A DNA stretch of 64,000 nucleotides from Corythucha ciliata. Lineage: Eukaryota > Arthropoda > Insecta > Hemiptera > Tingidae. The notes under the pieces were generated by a model. The model searched no databases, had not been told where the DNA came from, and saw only the letters and a list, made by a program, of their open reading frames with translations. Positions 56,130-64,000 of this stretch are shown piece by piece (position 1 is the first letter of the stretch; each line of letters starts with the position of its first letter). Both the position numbers and the translations under genes were made by a program. The stretch is taken from the NCBI GenBank assembly GCA_038030265.1, contig CM075938.1, positions 58,087,189 through 58,151,188 of the forward strand, read 5' to 3'.

Positions 56130-57061
56130 TGAAGAAGACACATTCAGCGGTTTGTGCTTTCAAAGAACTTGAATTGATTTTCCCTTACATTATTTCCAAG
56201 CCATCTTAGCTGGAATTAAGTTTCCTTCTCACTGCTTCTAAATAAACAATTAATAATACTTAGCATAAAAATTAAAAGTCAGTTAAATCTGTGATTGTCA
56301 TATAGGGCGAACGAAATTCGGTTTAGTTCGCAATATCTCCACCCCACCACTCGATCAAATCACCCTCACCACATTCCAGGAGCTTATTTCTTTGAGAAGC
56401 TTATTGCTCTTATTGTAGCTCTTGCTTTGTGCGCGCTGTTGTGATTTCCTTTGAAAATCACTCTCAAAAATCGTGTTCTGTTCTACCCTCTTTATCCTCT
56501 TGAAATTTTGAACATGAAAACGCGCCACGCCAAATGACACGATACGAGACCATGCACTAACGTTTTATCTCTTCAAATGACAACAATATTTGTGAAATAC
56601 TCTCTATACACAAATTTGATTTGTATACAAAATGTTCTCTCCTCTCCTGTTCCATGCGCCACAATTCACCATGGGAAAGTGTTTTTTGAAGCAAAATTTT
56701 CCTACCCCATTTTATCTCTTTACGCTTTGGATGCACCACGATTTTTGAGAGGAAATAAGAACGCAAGTGTATGGCTGGCTAATGTTCTTGAAGGAAGGGT
56801 GAGTGTTTTGTTCAGCTTCAACATAATATTTTTTGTATAAATAAAATATGTAATAAACATTGGTATCTTTTTTCTAGCCTTAGGGGCCAAGCAATGTGCG
56901 TAACAGCAGTAAAAAATTCGATAATAAGATTTGATTCACCTGAATAACTCAGTTTCAAAGGAGTTGGAATACTACATGAATAAAGTGTGGTGGGAGGGAG
57001 CATATTGTGACGTGGGCCTCCACCCCTCGCCTATATATATAGAAAAACGTAAACAAACGGC
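56130..57061. other. Interior of the 3850 bp element, no gene
   Basis: Short open frames only, none with a recognised motif. The last 100 bp pair imperfectly with the left interior of the same element. Confidence 0.5.
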
Positions 57062-58240
57062 GTAATGGCCAACCTTGTTAGTTCTAGTAGCCTTGGGTCT
57101 TCTCGTCCTCCTTATCAGAATTGCGCTGCTTGCGCACCCAGTGTGTCACATCCTGCAGTGCCCTGCCTGCAGTGTGTCCTGTATGTGGTTCCAGCAGTGG
57201 ATATTTCTGCATTGAGGCATGGCTTTTTTTATCGCCAGTCGAATAGCCTGTTCTCTGTCGGTAACAATAATCTTTTCCTTAAGAAAGGGACACTTTTCTG
57301 CGACGAAGGTGAAAAATGTCGTATGTACCTCCGCGCTTTTATAGTGATGTATGACGTAGAAAACAGGTAAGACCGGATTTTTGTCGAAAATTGGGCACGA
57401 AACGACTAAAATTGATACGTAGAAATCTCCGAGCTCGAAAGTCGTGTCATAAAAAAGGATGCAATCTTTCAGTGACGCAAAAGTAGACAACTTGTCTCGC
57501 ATTTCGCTGCTGGAACAGACTGTTACAAAATTGGGCCCAAGCTGGTACAGGCACACAAAGGAATCCAACTCATACTGAAGAATGGCAAGAGCGCGCATGT
57601 CATCGTTGCTTACAAGTCGCCTTTCCTTCTCCAAAGTTATGGTATTCTGAACTTGTTTCCGATCCATTGGTTGTAACACTGGGATGTGAGTCAGACTAGT
57701 ATCTTGCTGTTGGAGTTTCTTATACAGTTCGTTGGGAGTTGCTGACATATCGCTCTTTTGTTTGGCCATTTGAGACTTGGCAGTAGTAATATGTTTTTTT
57801 TAAAGGTTATATTTGCGATTGCCGTGAGGTAAATGAATTAGTCCACTTAAACTTCCGACGTAGTGTACTAGTGTAGGGCCTGATTCGCTCAAGGAGAACG
57901 CTCTTTTTCGAAAATTGGCTCCTTTATGAATACTGTAATAATAACAGGTGACCCTTGGCGCACTGTTGGGTAAATGCCTCCGGCCCTTGTCTATCCAACG
58001 GTATTGGTCAGCTTTCCAATCATTACTTTGGCTGGGGTTATGGAATAAGTACATTTCTCCTGGCTGCGGTTTAACCGGCGGAAGATTGGTTACAAACGAA
58101 CATATATCGGGGCATTTCAAGATACTTTCGTATTCGTCGAGAGAGAGCCAACTATTTTTTATACGAAACGGGTGCACTTTAAGGGACAGTTTTATTCTAA
58201 CCGACTGGCCATAAACAAACTGATAGTCTAAAATTTAAAA

Positions 58241-59073
58241 ACTAGTAATATTTACGAACGTGCACGAGTTTTCGTATGAGAAGATCACGATTTTAATCAT
58301 GAAAACGACAGGAAACACACAAGCTTCCAAAACAACGTGAAACTTACACGACACTAAACAAAGAACTACTCGCACTCAAAAATCAGCAATTAAAGTCAAA
58401 GTCGCAGTGTGAACATTACAAAGAAAGGAATACTTGAAAAAAGGGAGGGCTGGAAAAATGTCTCAATGAAAGAGGCTGATGCATTAAAAAAAATTCATGG
58501 CTCCCCCGTCCCCCCGTCAAATGAGACCTGTCCACTCATTGGGTAAAAAAGGGCGCACGCGACAAAAGCGTAGAGTGAGCGAAAATTCTGTTCATTCAGT
58601 TACGTGAGGATAAGCAGAGCGGCGAGAATCCCTAAAGAAGAACTGCGGAGAGGGGATGTACCCTTACTTGCGACGCCTTTACCGAAAAATGAGAACATTG
58701 CGGTCTGATCATTTCAACAATTCGTTGTTTAAGCTATGTTCTATGTTGCTGTGAAGTTATCCCATTACCCCTCCACTAGTTGCAAAGCTCAATTTCTAAG
58801 CTTCTGAATCGAATACCAAACGGATTCAGAACATACCTACATGAAGTTATTTTAAAATTATGGCTTTAGGCCCTGTCTTAGGCAGGTCCATTAACTTGTA
58901 CTGCAAGTAATTGATATTACCAATTGGAGTGCATGGTTATTTATTGTAGCGTTATAATATCATTATGGAACGCATAGCTAACATTTATTTTTCAATAAAC
59001 AAATGAGAATACAAAATAATGGTAAATTTTGAAAAGCGTGTTATTCAATGTTACACGAGAAGTTACCTTTGGA
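58241..59073. other. No gene; upstream of the MULE gene
   Basis: A possible splice acceptor (pyrimidine-rich stretch then TTTTAG, minus strand, near 58230) precedes the first open part of the MULE gene, so an upstream exon could lie here, but no coding frame is convincing. I found no MULE terminal repeat. Confidence 0.4.
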
Positions 59074-59080
59074 ACGCGTG

Positions 59081-61993
59081 GAGCGTTGTTAGATTCGCGT
59101 CACGGGGGAAAGCACTTGATCTCCTTTCGTCAATATAGCGTGGACATTCAATAAGTACGTGCTCAAAGGTGGCCACGGTGCCGCAGAACTCACACGTCTG
59201 TCTATTCTGACGGGTGAAGTAGTGACTCATTGTGCATCGAGCGTGGCCCGTTCGAAGGCGTAGTATAACTACGGCGTCTTTTCGGGACAGTTGCACTGGT
59301 GTTGAGTATTTCTTGGGGGCAGGATTCAAGGTTCGAAGTTGTGAGCTGCTCCCTTTCCACAGCTCCACCCAGTCATCCCAAATCACTCGCCTTACTCGCA
59401 CTTTTTCATCGTCCGCTCTAGTAGGGATCAAGATGTTGCAGGGACATGAATGTGCGGCTGCCTTTGCCAGCAGGTCGACACATGTATTCCCAGGTATACC
59501 GACATGGCTGGGCACCCATATAGGAACACAACTGTTTTACCTGTGAGGTTAAGCTGACACAGTTTCTGGTGAATGTAGGTTACAGCGGGGTCTTCATTGA
59601 ATTTATCTCCAATAGCAGCTAGCGTACTGTACGAGTCTACTAGCACAAGGTAAGACGAGGAACTGCGGGTCATGCAGCAATCCAAAGCTAAGGATATCCC
59701 ATACAGCTCAGCAGAGTAAATTGAAAAATGTGGTGGAAGAGGGCAAATAAATGTTCCCCCCGATGAGACGTAATATGCACATCCCACCCCAGAAGCCACT
59801 TTCGAGCCATCTGTGTAGATGTGTGTAAACCCTTAATATTTCAGTAAAAGTTTATTGAATTGAGCAAGGCACACTTGCGTTGGCACTTGTGTCTTCGAAT
59901 ACTTGAGAAGAGAGGCATCAATGTTGAACCTTAGATATAACCAAGGGTAAGGTATAAGGGGGGGGGGTATAAGGTTTGATAGGCATTATAGGATTAAGAG
60001 CAGTATCAAATCCTAATAGTGCTTCTTCCAGTCTTACTGAAAGGGGCCGAAAACGACTAGGGAGGTTGCGGTATTCGGCAATGCTGGCTGCACTGAATAA
60101 TGTCGAGTGAAACACATGGTCTCGTTTTGACTGTACTCTAATTGCATAGTTTAAGATAATTTCTTGGAAACGATATTTCAGAGGTAGGCAGTTTGACAGG
60201 ACATAGAGATTATCACAAGGAGTGGTTCGGTAAGCTCCAAGTGCAATGCGGAGGCCTGTTTGATGAGTCCGTTCTAGTGGCAGTAGCCAGCTTTTCCGAG
60301 CTGAGCCATAAGCTTGTATACCATATTCCATTTTTGACCTAACTAGGGAATTGAGGATTTTAAGGAGAGTAGCAGAGTCTGAGCCCCATTTATGGCTGGC
60401 CAACATTCTTAAGAGATTCAGGGATTTGGAGCATTTAACATTTACCTGATGGATATGCTCCTTCCAGCGTAGCTGCTTGTCCAGAACGAGTCCCAGAAAT
60501 TTATGGTAATCTTTGTATTGAATACTGGCACCTTGCAGCGTCAGGGATGGGGGATCGTGCTGTGATCTCAGTCGGCAGAAGTGGACTGCGCACGTTTTGT
60601 CACTCGAGAAACGCAGGCCGATTCGCTCAGCATTTTCCACAAGCCTGTCCACGGCATCCTGTAAATTCGTGTCTTGTGTTCTCGCAGGGTGCGTTGCATA
60701 AAGCATCAAGTCATGGGCGTAAATTGACGCCCTCGTACTTGGAGGGAGGCCGTTTGTAATCCCATTGGTGCCTATTAGAAAGAGGGTGACACTCAGAACC
60801 GATCCCTGTGGGATGCCGTTAGCTTGTTCTCGGGGCAATGACTGTGCCGTTCCGATTCTTACTGAGAATAGTCTGTCGGTTAGGAAATTACCCAGGATAA
60901 GGGCCATGTTTCCCTTTATATCCCACTGAAACAATTGCTCCATTATGGCTACCCGACTTATCTTATCAAAGGCACTCTTCACATCGAAGAAGATCGCGGT
61001 CACATGCTCTCTATTCAAAAAAGCGTTTTGTATTATGTTTTCCACCATTAGGATTTGATCCACGGTGGAATAGCCTCGACGGAAAGCAGTCTGACAAGGG
61101 TTAATAAGTTGTCGGTGTTCTAAAATTGTCATTAACCTGTAATTTATAATTTTTTCAAAAAGTTTACCGAGGCAACTTGTCAGGGATATTGGGCGGTAGC
61201 TATTAGCTTCGAGAGGATTTTTTCCCGGCTTAAGGACAGGGACAATGTGCGCGAGTTTCCATGCCTTTGGGTAATAACTTTTTTCCCATAGAGAGTTGTA
61301 CAGATCTAGTAGCTGAGTTTTGCCACTTTTAGGCATGCGTTTTATTAGCTCATTGGGCACATCATCTGGCCCAGCAGCTTTATTGATGGGAAGTAGGTTA
61401 ATGAAGTGGTCCAATTCATCAAACATGAAAGTGACATTATACTCCTCTGTTTCGGGTTGCGCTGGTGCTGTAATGGACGATACTTGTACCTGGACCAGTG
61501 GAAGTGGTAGGACAGCGGGGGCGCAGGATGTAACGCGCTCAAGGTTTTCCGCCAGACAGTTGCATACATCGGAAGGGTTTCGCACTACATCTCCGGTTGA
61601 TGTGATTACCGAAACTGGGTGGGCAGGGGCCACATTTCCTTTCAGCGACCTAACTCTCCGCCAGATTTCTTTGCTGGAAGTCGAAGAATTAATTTCTGAA
61701 ACATAGGCCGACCACGATTCTCTCTTTGCTTCTTGTTTTAGCCTCCGCTCATGTGCTCTAAGGCGTTTGAAGCTGATCAGATTTTCCTGGGTGGGACATC
61801 TTTTATATTTATTGAACGCAGACTTCTTGCTCCGGTCGGCTCGCCGAATCTCCTCGTTCCACCAAGGAACCGTTGGCTGGGATCTAGTTTTCTCTTTACG
61901 TGGAATAGACCGGGTTGCAGCAGCAATTATTGCTTCTGTGTAGTTTTTAACATCCTCATTCGGGTTGTCACTTATCGGTGGGAGAGCTAGCAC
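59081..61993 (-). pseudogene. LINE A copy 2: RT with altered catalytic motif
   Basis: One open frame of 691 residues (59918-61993) joins the linker and RT that are split in copy 1. It keeps FFDVKSAFDK and NGIPQGSVLSV, but the catalytic YADD reads YAHD (plus strand near 60714-60716, GAT to CAT), so polymerase activity should be lost. RNase H follows in two frames (59428-59799 and 59063-59515) broken by a 2 bp insertion near 59520. This copy's terminal residues are cut off at the duplication border. Confidence 0.88.
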
Positions 61994-62149
61994 TTGGCCT
62001 CAGCGCGATTGAATTGCCAGCTGGAGGTGGGGGGGGGGGTAGCTGGGACGGTCGGTCAGACTGTGCCTCAGTCTTTGTGGCGAGTATGGGGGAAATTATC
62101 CGAATGGTGAAGCTCCTCGAGAACACACCAATCAAACGATATTATTATT

Positions 62150-62770
62150 ATTATTATTTTTTTTTTTTTGGTAGGGCGTCAACGACATGGTTATTAGCCC
62201 TGTACTATCCTGTACCATTCCAGCATTTCTGTATTTTCCTCTGCTCAGGTGCTCCGGCTACAATAGGTGGTAAGTAAAATAATTTCAAATAAAGTCTATT
62301 AGATTAATTGTTTTTAAAAAGTTCAGCAAGGGTTCTAGATTATCCATTTTAATTCTTCTGTTCTCAGGCAATCCGCACTGCATACGAATATTTCTCAGTG
62401 CGCAACACTGGTTCAATATATGGTCTACTGTGAGTCCTTCTCCACACATCGGACATTTTGGAGGTCGTCGTCCTCCTAACAAAAGGTAGGTGTGTGTCAC
62501 TCTAGAGTGCCCTGTTGCTAACCTGGTCCGTAGTACGGAGTCTTTCCTTGGGGTACTTAACCATTCTGCCATTTTGCTTGCATTTTGCTTTGATGATTTC
62601 AGTTTTTCGGTCCACTCCTTGCCACTCTTCCTCCATTTCAACCATATATCACTCTTAACCTCTTCATAAGTTTTATAAGAATTATCGATTTGCAGAGTGA
62701 CTCGCCTTTTTAGCATAATGTCTTTTACTCTGATTCTAAATGGCCTGGGCCGGCACCTTTGTGCCTCATA

Positions 62771-62800
<30 letters not shown>
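62150..62800 (-). mobile_element. LINE B 3' fragment, copy 2
   Basis: An open frame from about 62770 to 62285 with the same C-terminal motif as copy 1 (CPMCGEGLTVDHILNQC), the same 3' UTR and the (AAT)n-type tail (plus-strand (TTA)n near 62140-62157). The poly-isoleucine at the start of the longer frame is translated (TTA)n microsatellite, not protein. Confidence 0.8.
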
Positions 62801-62801
<1 letters not shown>

Positions 62802-63019
62802 GGCCAGTCAATATAAACATCAAACATCGCAAATATGCATGTAATTGTTTTTTCTTTTGCACATTGTTAGGGCCAATGAAAGTAGTTTATACTCAAGTTT
62901 GAAACCTTCAAAACCTCGTGCTCAACTCGTGGCACTCGAAAAACCACGAAATTCCATCAATTTTTTAGGTTGTTAAACAAAAATAGCAAAATTGGCAAAA
63001 TCATGCATGGCTATAGTAC

Positions 63020-63340
63020 AATGTTAAAAAATACGCTAATTCACGGCTAGAACTGAAAAGAAGCAATAATCTGTACATGTAAAAGTTATATAAAATTGCT
63101 AATGCGGTGGTAAAATGTGAAAAGCCGCTAATTTGCGGGTAATATTTAGAAAATAAAATAATCAGCCTGGTCAAAATTAAGAGAAAGGTTAATTTTAAGC
63201 CTAAGAATTGAGACAATTGCTAATTCGCGGCTAAGAATGGAAAAAATCGCCAATTTACAGCTGAAATTGCGCCAGACGCCAATTTGTGACTGAAATTGAG
63301 AAAATTCGCTAATTTGCGGGTAGAGTCCAAAAATTGCCCT
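63020..63340. repeat. Degenerate minisatellite, family A
   Basis: Units with ACGCTAATTCACGGCTAGA, GCTAATTCGCGGCTAAGA, GCTAATTTGCGGGTA and A-runs, beginning about 30 bp after duplication copy 2. Confidence 0.75.
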
Positions 63341-64000
63341 TAACTGAGAGATTGAGGCTATGATGAGGCCAGCAAGCTGTCCAGAGAGTGTGCTGGATGG
63401 GTGGAATGATGACTAAAATGTGAAATTACCTCCCTCCTCTCCTTACGAGATTTCAATCTGATCCCCCCCCCCCAGGACAAATTCCTACCTACGCCACTAG
63501 TTTGGGGTTCGAAACTTTTGTATCGTTTCTGAATTTCTCAAATTTCAAATTGGCAACCTTTTTTTCAGAGTATTTCATGCAAAATCTCCTCCAAAAGCTC
63601 CAAGTAAGGCGCGAAATAGTACCCGCTGAGTTATCGAAGTGATATTGACTCTGAAGATGGAAATGTAATTGGTAATTGTTAATTACAAATTACTTCGAAA
63701 AAGTGCTTTTAATTACAAATAAAATTACAATGGCGTGTTGTTATCAATTACAAATTACCAATTACTGCCCAGCCCTGCATGCATGTTTGCGATTTACCCC
63801 GATTTTTGTGTCTATATTGACTGGTCTATTATTAAAACTAGCAATTTTGCGAATATTTATACCCGAAACTAACTCTGATCGTGAGTGAGGTAATTTGGTG
63901 GCAATAATATTTGCCAGCGCTTAGGACGCTGGTCGGAGTCGGTATAACCCCATCGAATCCCATGGTCACAGAAAAACGGCACTGCAACACGTGGGCGTAG
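63341..64000. other. No gene; AATTAC-rich stretch
   Basis: 63664-63765 is rich in AATTAC/GTAATT and ends in CCCAGCCCTGCATGCATG, which looks like a MITE end but lacks a visible partner. Nothing else is supportable to the window end. Confidence 0.45.

Larger units (their letters stand above)
53246..57095. mobile_element. 3850 bp TIR element with 9 bp duplication
   Basis: Perfect 34 bp terminal inverted repeats (53246-53279 and 57062-57095; tip CAAGGCTACTAGAAC), continuing imperfectly inward for about 100 bp (AATATGCTCC, GACGT and C-rich stretches on both sides). The 9 bp duplication GGTCTTCTC fits MULE-type integration better than hAT (8 bp). It holds no transposase of its own that I can see; much of its length is later hAT insertions. 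It interrupts the MULE gene. Perfect ends suggest it is fairly young or was recently mobilised in trans. Confidence 0.88.
51323..58240 (-). pseudogene. MULE transposase-SWIM-Ulp1 fusion, split by an insertion
   Basis: Mutator-like transposase gene on the minus strand in three parts. Part 1 (about 58240-57800): SNDWKADQYRWIDKGRRHL and VTCYYYSIHKG, an N-terminal domain. A T-run frameshift near 57791-57799 leads to part 2 (57769-57146): catalytic core with ILFYDTTFELGDFYVSILV (Asp108) and IIVTDREQAIRLAIKKA (Asp171), then CWNH. A short local duplication shifts the frame near 57150; the next frame continues DVTHWVRKQRNSD up to the insertion at 53246-57095. Part 3 (51323-53266, 647 residues) resumes with TYSAHVWDLLDSDSSEDFN, holds likely catalytic Glu80 (NNDSESFN), a SWIM zinc finger (CTCSAKKACHH, residues 222-232) and a C-terminal C48 protease-like domain with His483, Asp500, Gln543 and Cys549 (RQPNSYDCGMYC). 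The first 7 or so residues of part 3 are read from the inserted terminal repeat. Confidence 0.85.
59074..62989. repeat. Composite LINE segment, duplication copy 2
   Basis: Same content and orientation as 45748-49692, about 13.3 kb away. It begins inside the RNase H region of LINE A, whose 3' end is missing here, and ends at the same intergenic sequence (AAACAAAAATAGCA). A missing 3' end is unexpected for retrotransposition, supporting segmental duplication. The copies differ mainly in simple-repeat lengths, small indels and scattered substitutions. Confidence 0.85.

Noticed and set aside
57065..57370. Plus-strand frame starting in the terminal repeat of the 3850 bp element
   Set aside because: It reads antisense to the MULE core and has no recognised motif; it is a shadow of the real gene.
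62700..62827. Poly-isoleucine N-terminus of the LINE B frame, as a membrane segment
   Set aside because: It is a translated (TTA)n microsatellite that differs in length between the two copies.

Overview
The window is nuclear DNA of a eukaryote, most likely an arthropod and probably an insect. It is AT-rich and almost wholly built of transposable elements: RNase H-bearing LINEs, Ty3/gypsy and Ty1/copia retrotransposons, P-, pogo-, hAT- and MULE-type DNA transposons, and many MITEs and foldbacks. The one convincing host gene has a 63 bp GT-AG intron. I see no bacterial operons and cannot name the species. A gap of exactly 500 N (32483-32982) marks a scaffold join.

Layout: 1-600, degenerate minisatellite (family A); 769-2913, broken P-element/THAP9-type transposase; 4200-9509, full-length LINE on the minus strand with a 13 bp target duplication, inserted in a foldback MITE that ends near 9863; 10023-10521, two small inverted-repeat elements; 11208-12077, internally deleted pogo/Tigger element; 12478-19070, apparently young Ty3/gypsy element (two 373 bp LTRs that read identical, intact gag and pol); 19071-19930, family A; 20181-23790, two long foldback elements with nested hAT-type and TTA-type MITEs; 23950-25290, family A; 25700-29200, a MITE, a two-copy tandem duplication and a third arm of the first foldback family; 29231-29956, orphan gag-like ORF with one stop codon.

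After the gap: 32983-34560, a third foldback; 34944-38622, frameshifted Ty1/copia element; 39437-39810, a 125 bp inverted repeat whose loop carries a tRNA-Thr(GGT)-like gene; 40494-41115, a palindrome and a MITE; 41825-42616, a two-exon RING/coiled-coil gene; 43620-45330, internally deleted LINE; 45748-49692 and 59074-62989, two copies of a composite LINE segment that look like a segmental duplication; 51323-58240, a MULE-type transposase fused to SWIM and Ulp1-like protease domains. That gene is split by a 3850 bp element (53246-57095) with 34 bp perfect terminal repeats and a 9 bp target duplication, which itself holds two hAT elements with 8 bp duplications.

The genes do not form a pathway. 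The window is best read as a stratified record of insertions. Target duplications give an order for several: MULE gene, then the 3850 bp element, then the hATs; and foldback MITE, then LINE.
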